64,000 nucleotides of DNA, from the NCBI GenBank assembly GCA_903875215.1, contig CAIQVH010000031.1:62001-126000 (forward strand). Direction: 5' to 3'. This DNA comes from an uncultured Anaerolineae bacterium. Lineage in GTDB: Bacteria > Chloroflexota > Anaerolineae > Anaerolineales > Villigracilaceae. The notes beneath the pieces are model-generated. The model was not told the DNA's origin. It saw only the letters and a program-made list of their open reading frames with translations, and did not search any database. This document shows, piece after piece, positions 40,776-48,427 of the stretch. Made by a program: the position numbers and the translations under genes. Within the stretch, counting starts at the first letter, position 1. Every line of letters begins with the position of its first letter.

Positions 40776-40820
40776 AAAGTCGAAGGTCGAATATCAAACG
40801 TCACTTCGACCTTCGACTTT
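40776..40820. repeat. GTCGAAGGTC inverted repeat between two cluster genes
   Basis: AAAGTCGAAGGTCGA (40776-40790) and TCGACCTTCGACTTT (40806-40820) form a perfect 15-bp inverted repeat with a 15-base loop, followed by further TTTTGAC words to 40830. The words match those at 21329-21409. Confidence 0.8.
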
Positions 40821-40833
40821 TGACTTTTGACAG

Positions 40834-41463
40834 TTATGCGAGCGCGAAACCCGCCACAAAGGCCATGGTCATGAGCAGCAGCAGGGCGGGCAGGATGCGG
40901 AAAATGGTTTCTCTGGGCAAAATCGGTTTCCCGGCTTTCAGGAAGGAGAGCAGCAGACCGCCCAGGCCGATCAGCGCGCCGCCCAGGCCGACCAGCGCAA
41001 AGCCGGGACGGGTGACACCCTGCGCGGCCAGGATGGTCGGGAGCAGGAAAATTGTCAGCCCGGCGATGCCGTGGACGGAGGCCAGAACAATCGTCGGGAC
41101 TTTTCCCGGCAGTTGCATCCGGGACTCCCTCTGCATCGGGAAGGAACGAGTCAGCAGGATGGCGAGGAAGCCCAAAGTGGCAAATCCCAGCGCCAGGCTG
41201 CGCCACGCTTCCAGATGTTCCCAGACCAGCCCCAGGGCGAGCGAAAGCGGGATAATGGTCGAGATGATGACCACGATCGGGCTGTCGAGCGCTTCAAAGC
41301 CCAGGATGATCATCAAGAGTCCGGCTACCAGCAGCACGCCAAAGGCGATGGTGTAGGCGGTGATCGGGACGGTTCCCAGCCCGTCGATGCCGACGGCAAC
41401 CTGCCAGGCGGCTAAAAGCCCGGTGGCGAGCAGCAGGATTCGGTCGAGATGAGACATTTTCAT
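40834..41463 (-). CDS. Membrane protein of unknown function
   Basis: 209 residues, about six membrane segments covering most of the length. One tidy charged loop (LTRSFPMQRESRMQLPGKVPT, about residues 105-125) separates two three-helix halves, each Gly/Leu-rich. No heme- or copper-ligand pattern stands out apart from single His residues. It lies between heme O synthase and the last gene of the cluster and probably belongs to the same mRNA. The start is an ATG with ATGAAAATG in front; ribosome site weak. Confidence 0.6.
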   Translation of the reverse strand: MKMSHLDRILLLATGLLAAWQVAVGIDGLGTVPITAYTIAFGVLLVAGLLMIILGFEALDSPIVVIISTIIPLSLALGLVWEHLEAWRSLALGFATLGFLAILLTRSFPMQRESRMQLPGKVPTIVLASVHGIAGLTIFLLPTILAAQGVTRPGFALVGLGGALIGLGGLLLSFLKAGKPILPRETIFRILPALLLLMTMAFVAGFALA

Positions 41464-41486
41464 GTTCTATCGTTCATCGTCGATGG

Positions 41487-42356
41487 CTAAATCGACAGCA
41501 GAATCATCGAAATCAGCATATACAGCGAGGCATACTTGAACAGGCTGAAGTTAATCCGTTCCGAAGGGCGAAAAACGGTTGCGAAGGAGAGCAACAGCAA
41601 CCCGCTGGAGAGCACCACCATCAGGCGCAGGATGCCTGCCTGGACGCCGATCATCACGCCTGCCGTGCCGATGCTGGCGGCGGCGATGATCGATGAGAGC
41701 GCTATCACGGCGCGGGTGGCTTCCAGACCGTAGGTGGAGGGGAAGGTCGGGATGCCCGCCGCCTGGTAGTCGTCGAAAAACTTGATGCTGAAGGTCAGTG
41801 TGTGGGTGGGAATCCAGAATAGCACCGCGGCAGCCAGCAGCAGCCCGATCAGCTCGATTTGCCCGACCGCCAGCACGCGCCCGGCCAGAATCGGCATGGC
41901 GCCCGAAATGCCGCCCCACAAAATGCCCCAGCAGGTGCGACGCTTCAGCCACATGCTGTAAACGACCACATCGAAGAACAGCCCGGCGAAAACCACCAGT
42001 CCGTATAATGGATTGATGGCCAGCGCCCAGCCCACGCCCAACAACGACATGATCAGCCCCAGCCGCAGCGTTTCTTGTGGGCTGACGGCGCCCGAGGACG
42101 TGGGGCGCTTCTGGGTGCGGCGCATTTTTGAGTCGATGTCGCGATCCCACCACATATTCAAAACGGTCGATCCGCTGATCGACAGGAACAGGCTGCCAGC
42201 CATCGCCAACATCACCAGCAGGTGCGGCGTGGAGTGGGCGCTCATGTACCCGGCAATGCCAGTCGAAAGCAGCAACCCGGTCTGCGTGGCTTTGATCAGC
42301 GGCGAGTACAACTTGATTGTTGATTTCAGATTTTGGATTTTGGATTGGGCAACCAT
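41487..42356 (-). CDS. ctaB: Heme O synthase (protoheme IX farnesyltransferase)
   Basis: 289 residues with about eight membrane helices. UbiA-superfamily enzyme that adds a farnesyl chain to heme b. NMWWDRDIDSKMRRTQKRP (about 67-85) is the N-terminal magnesium-binding motif of CtaB/CyoE. The second, DDYQAAGIPTFP-type, motif occurs as FFDDYQAAGIP. The first ~15 residues (VAQSKIQNLKSTIKL) are encoded by a reiterated AATCCAAAATCC-type sequence, so the conserved protein may begin further in. Its place between a heme-copper-like oxidase gene and accessory genes suggests heme O is made for that protein. Confidence 0.92.
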   Translation of the reverse strand: MVAQSKIQNLKSTIKLYSPLIKATQTGLLLSTGIAGYMSAHSTPHLLVMLAMAGSLFLSISGSTVLNMWWDRDIDSKMRRTQKRPTSSGAVSPQETLRLGLIMSLLGVGWALAINPLYGLVVFAGLFFDVVVYSMWLKRRTCWGILWGGISGAMPILAGRVLAVGQIELIGLLLAAAVLFWIPTHTLTFSIKFFDDYQAAGIPTFPSTYGLEATRAVIALSSIIAAASIGTAGVMIGVQAGILRLMVVLSSGLLLLSFATVFRPSERINFSLFKYASLYMLISMILLSI

Positions 42357-42418
42357 GCGCTACTCCTGCAGATTTGGCGATTGGGGATAATCGTAAATCG
42401 TCAATCTCAAATCGTCAA

Positions 42419-43324
42419 TCACCTGGCGCACCGAAACCCCACGCCCGGGCTGAAATAGGTCGGTGTGGCGTTGTTGCGCACCCAGGCGCGCAAATCCATG
42501 TCATACGTATCCTTCGAGCCGCCGCGCAGGAAGCGATAGTGCATCCCTGCATACACGTTGCCCGTCCACTGCCAGACGTTTCCGGCCATATCGTACAGGC
42601 CGTAAGGGCTGGCGTTGCTGAGCGTGACATAATGCCCGTAGGTTTGGCCGTTGAAGAACCCGACCGGCGAAGTCCGCGAGCCAAAACTGGACATATCCTC
42701 AAACGGGTCGCGGCTGGAATAGAAATTGGCCACATTCAGCGGAATTTCCTCGCCCCACGGAAAGGCCCTGCCATCCGTGCCGCGCGCCGCTTTTTCCCAC
42801 TCCAGCTCGGTTGGCAGGCGTCCGCCCTGGGCCAGGCAATAAGCCCGCGCCCCAAACCAGGTGACGTTGGTCATTGGGTGATTTTCGTAACCGGGCTTTG
42901 GAGCAAACACAGAACCGTCAAAGCTGAAGCGCGAGGCCGGGTCTTCGAGCGGGATCAAAATCCAGTCACCGGCTTCGATTTTTTCTTCATGTTTGACAGC
43001 GCGGAACTCGTCACCGGGATAAAAGCCGACGATGGCCTTTTTCCCGTTAAATTCGCCGCTTTTGACTCCACCCGAAGCCAGCGATTCCGTCAAAAAAGCG
43101 GTGTACTGGCTGACAGTGACATCCGTCACCATCATCTCGTAGTCGTAGTCAATCGTGGCTGGTTCAGCTTCCTGCCCGGAAAGGAATGCTCCCGCCGGGA
43201 TTTTGGCCCAGGCTGACGGGTCGATGCCGGTTTCGAAGGCCGGAATCGGAGCGTTTAGGTCAACAGTGGCGCACCCGGCCAGTAAAACGGTCAGCAGGAT
43301 GACGGGTAGGATGAGCTTTTTCAT
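42419..43324 (-). CDS. SUMF1/FGE-fold lipoprotein
   Basis: 301 residues. A lipoprotein signal, LLTVLLAGC (Cys18), puts it on the outside of the membrane. The remainder is a formylglycine-generating-enzyme (C-type-lectin-like) fold: WAKIPAGAFLSGQE, VTWFGARAYCLAQGGRLPTELEWEKAARG and the closing FLRGGS ... RAWVRNNATPTYFSPGVGFRCAR. The cysteine pair of active FGE, normally in the segment after RGGS, is absent, so it is probably a non-catalytic binding module. The start codon overlaps the oxidase-like gene's stop (TAATG), so it is translationally coupled to it. Confidence 0.85.
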   Translation of the reverse strand: MKKLILPVILLTVLLAGCATVDLNAPIPAFETGIDPSAWAKIPAGAFLSGQEAEPATIDYDYEMMVTDVTVSQYTAFLTESLASGGVKSGEFNGKKAIVGFYPGDEFRAVKHEEKIEAGDWILIPLEDPASRFSFDGSVFAPKPGYENHPMTNVTWFGARAYCLAQGGRLPTELEWEKAARGTDGRAFPWGEEIPLNVANFYSSRDPFEDMSSFGSRTSPVGFFNGQTYGHYVTLSNASPYGLYDMAGNVWQWTGNVYAGMHYRFLRGGSKDTYDMDLRAWVRNNATPTYFSPGVGFRCAR

Positions 43325-44793
43325 TACTTCACCTCCTGCGAGAGTTCGTGGTCAACTTCTTCCACCCAGCGTCCTTTATTCCTGAACAAATCGAGCAAAC
43401 GCCAGATCAGGGTAACGGCCAGGAGCACCAGCAAAAGCCCCAGCCCGAGATCCATCAACAGCATGACGGTGTTGACCAGCGGCTGTTGCGCGGCTTCGCT
43501 GACGGAGAGCCGCTTCATCTCGAAGATGGTCACCGAGGCGAAGGCGATGTCGGACAAGATGATGATGCTCCAGCCGTATAATTTGCGGATTTTGCCCTTC
43601 AGCCCGATCATGTCGCCGTAGTAGAGCAGGATGATGGTGGCGACGATGGCCGAAAGCACATGCCAGTGACCGGTCAGTTCAATGCGCTCCTCGCGGGCGG
43701 GCCAGACGCGGAAGATTTCGTCCAGTTTGACGGCCATAAAGATGCCGATGCCGCTGGTGGTGAAGTTCATGAAGAGCATTTGCCAGGTCGGGCCGAAACG
43801 CAGCGGGTCGTCGGTCAGGGCGGCCAGTTTTTGGAGGATGTTCGGTTTTTTGAACTGCGCCGTGCCCTGCCGGATGAGTTTGTCCCAGCTCCAGATCAGC
43901 AGCAGCAAGGCGGCCAGCATGGAAGGCGTCGCGCCGACGTAGATCACCATGTGCGCAATCGGCTCCAGCGGCGTGACCACGCCCCAGACGCCCAGGCTGA
44001 GCACGATGGCGCCCAAAATCATCAGCGGCATGGCAATTTTGTGCATGATGCCTTTGAAATCGAGCCAGCGGCCGATGATGAGCGTGATCATGATGCAGAT
44101 CAGGGCCAGCATGATATGCAGGTGGCCGATGACGGCGAATTCCATCAACGATTTTTCGGGCAGGCGGATGATGTTTTCGGCCAGGAAGGTCTGGAACCCG
44201 TTGCCAAAGTACGAGCCGGGCACCGCGCCGAAGAGCACCGAGAGCAGCGTGGCCAGGGCGGTGGTGAAAAAGGCGGCGCGCTCCATGTCAAAGCCCTTGA
44301 TCGAGGCGTATTCGCGGTTGGGCTGGGAATATTCCTTGTTCCAGGGCCACAGGGCAATGGTCAGCAGGGTGCCCGCGAAGAAAATCAGGCTCAGGCCGGT
44401 GATGTACAGTCCGTGCAGGGCCCAGTTGTGCCCCCAATAGGCGAAGCCCATGCCGAAAATCATGGTCAGGATGTAGCCGACCGTGATCAGCACGCGCACG
44501 GCGCTGACGTAGAAGGGCTTCATCCGCACCAGGCTGGTGATCATGTAGGTTTCAATGGCCACCACGCCCATGGCGATGGAGTGATACAGGATGATGATGC
44601 GCCCTTCGCGCTCGGCCTGAACGATTTGCATGCCCAGGTTCTTGATGACCCAGTCGCGCACGCCAAACTCGGCCATCGGGCCGGAGAGCATGCCGAACAG
44701 GGCGGTTTCCAGCCCAATCATGGTGATGGCGACCAAAATCAGGCCTTTGGTGGTTTTGAACAGGTAGTTGAAGCGGGTTTGAAGAAAGTGCAT
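43324..44793 (-). CDS. Heme-copper-oxidase-superfamily membrane protein with altered copper site
   Basis: 489 residues from the ATG at 44793 (AAGGAG 5 bases before it), twelve predicted helices. Helix II has H71 in ILYHSIAMG (low-spin heme ligand) and helix X has H376 and H378 in GHWHVLSAIVA, matching the HFHYVLS block of oxidase subunit I. Helix VI keeps GHLH (H224, H226). In helix VII, where oxidases have V-W-G-H-H, the sequence is V-W-G-V-V (269-273), so two of three CuB ligands seem lost; His281 lies nearby. Oxygen reduction is therefore doubtful. It could be a heme-based electron-transfer or NO/quinol protein. It is first in a cluster with heme O synthase and is preceded by an FNR-type box. 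Confidence 0.75.
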   Translation of the reverse strand: MHFLQTRFNYLFKTTKGLILVAITMIGLETALFGMLSGPMAEFGVRDWVIKNLGMQIVQAEREGRIIILYHSIAMGVVAIETYMITSLVRMKPFYVSAVRVLITVGYILTMIFGMGFAYWGHNWALHGLYITGLSLIFFAGTLLTIALWPWNKEYSQPNREYASIKGFDMERAAFFTTALATLLSVLFGAVPGSYFGNGFQTFLAENIIRLPEKSLMEFAVIGHLHIMLALICIMITLIIGRWLDFKGIMHKIAMPLMILGAIVLSLGVWGVVTPLEPIAHMVIYVGATPSMLAALLLLIWSWDKLIRQGTAQFKKPNILQKLAALTDDPLRFGPTWQMLFMNFTTSGIGIFMAVKLDEIFRVWPAREERIELTGHWHVLSAIVATIILLYYGDMIGLKGKIRKLYGWSIIILSDIAFASVTIFEMKRLSVSEAAQQPLVNTVMLLMDLGLGLLLVLLAVTLIWRLLDLFRNKGRWVEEVDHELSQEVK

Positions 44794-44846
44794 GGGGGCT
44801 CCTTTGCTGCCAGGGACGGAGAAATGCCGGACAGTTCTGTTTGTAT

Positions 44847-44852
44847 AAAATA
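44847..44852 (-). promoter_or_regulatory. Possible -10 of the oxidase-like cluster promoter
   Basis: A minus-strand TATTTT (44852-44847) would place the start near 44840, exactly 41.5 bases from the centre of the TTGAC-N4-GTCAA box. An overlapping TATACA (44847-44842) gives 46.5. The first choice fits class II FNR activation. Confidence 0.4.
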
Positions 44853-44874
44853 TCACAAGTAAATCAGGCAGTCA

Positions 44875-44888
44875 TTGACTTTTGTCAA
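44875..44888. promoter_or_regulatory. FNR/DNR-type operator TTGAC-N4-GTCAA
   Basis: The bases TTGAC TTTT GTCAA form a perfect dyad of the FNR-superfamily type (FNR: TTGAT-N4-ATCAA; DNR/NNR variants use GTCAA halves). It lies between the regulator gene at 44947 and the oxidase-like cluster. Confidence 0.75.
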
Positions 44889-44890
44889 AT

Positions 44891-44926
44891 CAAAGCGCCT
44901 TCCCTGCGAAAAGGAAAGGCGCTTTG
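44891..44926 (-). terminator. Hairpin after the FNR-family regulator gene
   Basis: CAAAGCGCCTT (44891-44901) pairs with AAGGCGCTTTG (44916-44926), 11 bp, 14-base loop. The U tract after it is poor (GATTTGAC), so termination may be partial. It directly abuts the FNR box. Confidence 0.6.
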
Positions 44927-44946
44927 AAACACTGAAAGCTCCGTTC

Positions 44947-45648
44947 TTACGGTTTCAGCGCGGGAGCATCCACCTGGGCCAGCTGGGCCAGTTCATCGGG
45001 TTGGATAATCAGGATTTGGGTCCGGCTGCACTCGATCAGCCCCTGTGCCTTGAAGGTATTCAGAGAGCGGCTGATGGCTTCCGGCACGCTGGCAATGCGG
45101 CTGGACATTTCGTTAATCGAATGTTCGCGGCGGTTGATGGCTTGTTTGCCGTGCGCGCTCAACTCCAGCAGCAGTTTGGCCGCCCGCGACAGGACGGAGC
45201 GGAAGGAGAGATCTTCGTATTGTTCGATCATTTGGCGGTTGCGTTTGGCCAGCACGCGCAGCAGTCCCAGCCCGACTTGCGGGTAGTGTGTCAGGAGCGC
45301 TTGAAATGCGTCGGTTTTGATCTGCCAGAGATGCGAATCCTGCACTGCAACCGCGCTGACCGGGTTGGGGCCGCCATCCAGCACAGCCACTTCGTTGAAC
45401 ATGATGACCGGGTTGATGATGGCCAGGATGTTGACCTGACCCTGAGGCCCGGTTTTGGTCAGGTGGATCTGTCCACGCATCAGCACAAACATCCCGGCAC
45501 AGGGTTCGCCTTCCGCGAAGATGGTTTGTTCCGGTCGGAAATGGCGAACCTGTCCCGAGCTGACAATTGCCAGCAGGTCCTGGGGAGCCAGGTGCTGAAA
45601 ATGCTTGACTTTGTGGAGACTTTCAATGAGTTGCTGGGTTTCGCTCAT
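44947..45648 (-). CDS. Crp/Fnr-family transcriptional regulator
   Basis: 233 residues: N-terminal cyclic-nucleotide-like beta-barrel (about 15-120), long dimer helix (125-160) and winged helix-turn-helix (170-225). The recognition helix reads VPEAISRSLNTFK with Glu190, Ser193 and Arg194 in the E-x-x-S-R pattern FNR uses to read TTGAT/TTGAC, not the R-E pattern of CRP. There are no N-terminal cysteines for a 4Fe-4S cluster, so it is not an oxygen-sensing FNR; it is closer in layout to DNR-like proteins, which sense NO through heme. The matching dyad next door is 59 bases past its stop. Confidence 0.88.
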   Translation of the reverse strand: MSETQQLIESLHKVKHFQHLAPQDLLAIVSSGQVRHFRPEQTIFAEGEPCAGMFVLMRGQIHLTKTGPQGQVNILAIINPVIMFNEVAVLDGGPNPVSAVAVQDSHLWQIKTDAFQALLTHYPQVGLGLLRVLAKRNRQMIEQYEDLSFRSVLSRAAKLLLELSAHGKQAINRREHSINEMSSRIASVPEAISRSLNTFKAQGLIECSRTQILIIQPDELAQLAQVDAPALKP

Positions 45649-46969
45649 GGGGAGATGCTGTCAGCTTCATCAGCCAGTCAGAAAAACCGATGGCCGCCAG
45701 GCTGATGACAAAGGGCAGCACCGGAACAAGATAACGTAGTTGGGCATTGAAGGCCATGTAGGCCATCGTTACCGCCATGATGCCTGTCCAGAGCGGCCAG
45801 GAGCGCTTTCCGGTCAGCCATGCGCCACGCAGGGCGGCGAAGAATAGGATGGCCTGTTCGACCATCAGCAGGTAAGTCGGGATTGTTGGCTGGTTGCCGT
45901 AGGCTTGATCCACGCCCCAGTTGAACCAGAGCGGGAAAAAGCGATACAAAGAGAGAGCCAGATAACGGGCCGGGTAGGCGCGGATGATTTTGAGAGCATC
46001 TGCTTGAAAAGCGGAGTTCATCTCAACTTCGGTGGTGGATTTTCCCAATTCCGGATGTTGGGCGAGGAAAGTTTTCATCATGCCCAGGGCTTCATCGGCA
46101 CCCACAATGTGCAGAAAATGGTTTTCGCCAAGTATGTAATTATGGCGGTAAAGGACGTAGCCGGTCAGGGTTGTGCCGAGTATGGGGCTATGGAAGGTCT
46201 TCAGGTTGCGGATGATCCAGGGGAGCTGGGTGGCAATTACCAGGCCGAGGAGGGTCAGTGCCGGCAGGAGGTATTTCAGGAATTTGGTCAGACGTGTGTG
46301 CGCCTGAAGCGTCCCTTCTGCCAGCAGACCGAGAAAAAGCACCGGGGCGAGGATCAGCAGGGCTGACCGGGATTGGATCGCCAGCCCAAGAAAAAGACCG
46401 GAACCGATCCACCCGGCCCAGCGCTGCGAGGTCTGGGCACGGAGAAAGCACACCAGCGCCAGCGCGAGCAGTGCCGCTCCGACCAGGTCACCGGAAATTT
46501 GGGGGATCAGCTTGAGCGCGGGCAGGTAGGTAGCCCACAGGCCGGCTGCCAGGAGTGCAGTGCGGTTGCCGGCCAGCTGGCGCGTCAGGGTGTAGACGGC
46601 AGCCATCAGCGTGAGATTGGCAAGTATTTCTCCGAAACAGGCGGCCAGCAAGGATTGGTGAGTCAGCAGTGCGATGGCACCAAAGAATAAGACTGGTACT
46701 GGTTCCATGGAGGCGGTTGGTTGGTCGCCGGGGCCGCAAAAGGGAAAGTAGGCGGTGCAGATGGCGTAGCCGCGGCCGTTGATCAGATTGAGTGTCAGCG
46801 GCCACCAGCGATACGATTGGCCGATCTGGAATTCCCCATTGGACAGGAGCGGTGGATAGATGATGAGGACGAGCAGGTTGAGCACCAGGGCCAATAGGAA
46901 GAGGCATGTCAGAACCTGCCGCGGCTGAGTATCTACCATTTGAAGCAAGGTGTTTTTAATTTTATCCAC
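45623..46969 (-). CDS. PMT_2-type membrane glycosyltransferase-like protein
   Basis: 448 residues, about ten membrane helices. The first extracytoplasmic loop (YPPLLSNGEFQIGQSYRWWPLTLNLINGRGYAICTAYFPFCGPGD) and VYTLTRQLAGNRTALLAAGLWATYLPALKLIPQISGDLVG resemble GT39/GT83 polyprenyl-phosphate-sugar transferases. The acceptor is unknown. The end overlaps the regulator's start by 26 bases, and it begins 7 bases after trmFO, so trmFO, this gene and the FNR-family regulator are likely one transcript. It is one of three such proteins encoded in the window. Confidence 0.72.
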   Translation of the reverse strand: MDKIKNTLLQMVDTQPRQVLTCLFLLALVLNLLVLIIYPPLLSNGEFQIGQSYRWWPLTLNLINGRGYAICTAYFPFCGPGDQPTASMEPVPVLFFGAIALLTHQSLLAACFGEILANLTLMAAVYTLTRQLAGNRTALLAAGLWATYLPALKLIPQISGDLVGAALLALALVCFLRAQTSQRWAGWIGSGLFLGLAIQSRSALLILAPVLFLGLLAEGTLQAHTRLTKFLKYLLPALTLLGLVIATQLPWIIRNLKTFHSPILGTTLTGYVLYRHNYILGENHFLHIVGADEALGMMKTFLAQHPELGKSTTEVEMNSAFQADALKIIRAYPARYLALSLYRFFPLWFNWGVDQAYGNQPTIPTYLLMVEQAILFFAALRGAWLTGKRSWPLWTGIMAVTMAYMAFNAQLRYLVPVLPFVISLAAIGFSDWLMKLTASPHERNPATH

Positions 46970-46976
46970 GGCGCTG

Positions 46977-48347
46977 TTATATTTCCCCCGGAATGGTTTG
47001 CAAAAACATCTTCATGGCCTGACTGGCTTTTTCGGCGTGGGCGGCGGCGCGCTCACGTTTGCCGCGCGGGCTGCTTTCGAGGGGCGGCAGGAGGCCGAAA
47101 TTGGCTTTCATGGGCTGAAAGTCTTTCAGATTGGCGTGGGTGATGTACCAGCACAACGCGCCAAGCATGGTTTGGCGGGGCAGTTCGAGCAGAGGTTGGC
47201 TTTGCAGGTAGCGGGAGGCGTTTCGGCCGGCAAGCAGGCCGGTGGCGATGTTGCCGAGGTAACCTTCCACGCCGGTGATCTGGCCGGCAAAGAACAGGTC
47301 GGGCCGGGTATTGCTTTGCAGGCTGGGATGCAGCAGGCGAGGCGAGGCGATGAAGGTGTTGCGGTGCATCTGTCCGTAACGTAAAAATTCTGCATTCTGC
47401 AGGCCGGGGATCATGCGCAGGACACGCCGTTGTTCAGGAAAGGTCAGGTTGGTTTGAAAGCCAACCATGTTATAGAGATTCCCGGCCAGGTTATCCTGGC
47501 GGAGCTGGACAACTGCGTAGGGTGGACGCGGAACGCGCGGGTCGGCCAGGCCGACGGGGCGCATTGGCCCGTAGGCGAGGGCTTTGTCTCCGCGCCGGGC
47601 AATGATTTCGACCGGTAGACAGCCTTCAAAGTAGGTTTCTGCCCCGGCGCGGACGCCGCTTTCGAGGGGGAGTTCAAACTCCTTAAGCGGGATGCGTTCG
47701 GCGGTGCGCAGGGCTTCCACGAAGGCCAGATAATCGGCCCGGGCGTGGAAGGGGCAGTTGATGTAGTCGCCTTCGTCAGGTTCGCTTTCGCTCCAGCGTG
47801 AGCCGCGGTAGGCGATGGAAAAATCGATAGAGCTGGCTTCGATGATTGGGGCGATGGCGTCAAAAAAATATAGCTGAGCTTCGCCGCTAAAACGGGCGAT
47901 GTCCTGGGATAGACGCGTCGAGGTGAGCGGGCCGGATGCGATGATGGTGGGCGTCTGGGGGATGGCTGGCATTTCCTGGCGGATGATTTCGATGTTGGGA
48001 TGGGCTGCCAGGCGACGGGTTACTTCTGCAGCGAAGCGCTGGCGGTCAACGGCCAGCGCAGTCCCGGCGGGAAGGGCGGTGGCTTCGGCGATTTCGAGCA
48101 GGAGTGACCTGAGGCTGCGCAGTTCCCCTTTAAGGACGCCGGAGGCGCGGTCTGGCAAGTTGGATCCGAGCGAGTTGGAGCAGACCAGTTCGGCCAGGTC
48201 GGCGCTGATGTGGGCGCCGGTTGGTAGATTGGGGCGCATTTCGTACAGGCGCACGCGCAGACCGCGCTCAGCGGCCTGCCAGGCGGCTTCGGATCCGGCC
48301 AGCCCGCCGCCTATGATGGTGAGTTCCTGTGGCTTGATTTGGGTCAT
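46977..48347 (-). CDS. trmFO: Folate-dependent tRNA (uracil-54-C5)-methyltransferase TrmFO
   Basis: 456 residues. Makes ribothymidine at position 54 of tRNA using methylenetetrahydrofolate and FADH2. The FAD-binding motif [20 protein letters not shown] begins at about residue 10, with LYEMRP at the end of the second strand, then [12 protein letters not shown], with conserved cysteine C56 region, [20 protein letters not shown] (second conserved Cys) and [27 protein letters not shown]. Length and motif order are those of TrmFO and not of GidA/MnmG. The upstream region has only a purine-rich (AAAAAGAAAAAGAAA) ribosome site. Confidence 0.95.
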   Translation of the reverse strand: MTQIKPQELTIIGGGLAGSEAAWQAAERGLRVRLYEMRPNLPTGAHISADLAELVCSNSLGSNLPDRASGVLKGELRSLRSLLLEIAEATALPAGTALAVDRQRFAAEVTRRLAAHPNIEIIRQEMPAIPQTPTIIASGPLTSTRLSQDIARFSGEAQLYFFDAIAPIIEASSIDFSIAYRGSRWSESEPDEGDYINCPFHARADYLAFVEALRTAERIPLKEFELPLESGVRAGAETYFEGCLPVEIIARRGDKALAYGPMRPVGLADPRVPRPPYAVVQLRQDNLAGNLYNMVGFQTNLTFPEQRRVLRMIPGLQNAEFLRYGQMHRNTFIASPRLLHPSLQSNTRPDLFFAGQITGVEGYLGNIATGLLAGRNASRYLQSQPLLELPRQTMLGALCWYITHANLKDFQPMKANFGLLPPLESSPRGKRERAAAHAEKASQAMKMFLQTIPGEI

Positions 48348-48415
48348 TTTTCTTTTTCTTTTTCCTGATGATTATTTTACCATCTGAAAAGTAGTCTTAA
48401 ATTGCGCGTAATATG

Positions 48416-48421
48416 TATAAT
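48416..48421 (+). promoter_or_regulatory. -10 box immediately before the histidine kinase start
   Basis: A TATAAT ends 7 bases before the ATG at 48428, so transcription would start on or next to the start codon, giving a leaderless mRNA. A -35 is not clear. Confidence 0.4.
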
Positions 48422-48427
48422 CAAGGT

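Noticed and set aside
43660-44862. 400-codon plus-strand frame opposite the oxidase-like gene
   Set aside because: Antisense frame rich in Asp, His and Gln repeats, as expected when reading hydrophobic helices backwards. The minus-strand membrane protein explains the sequence.
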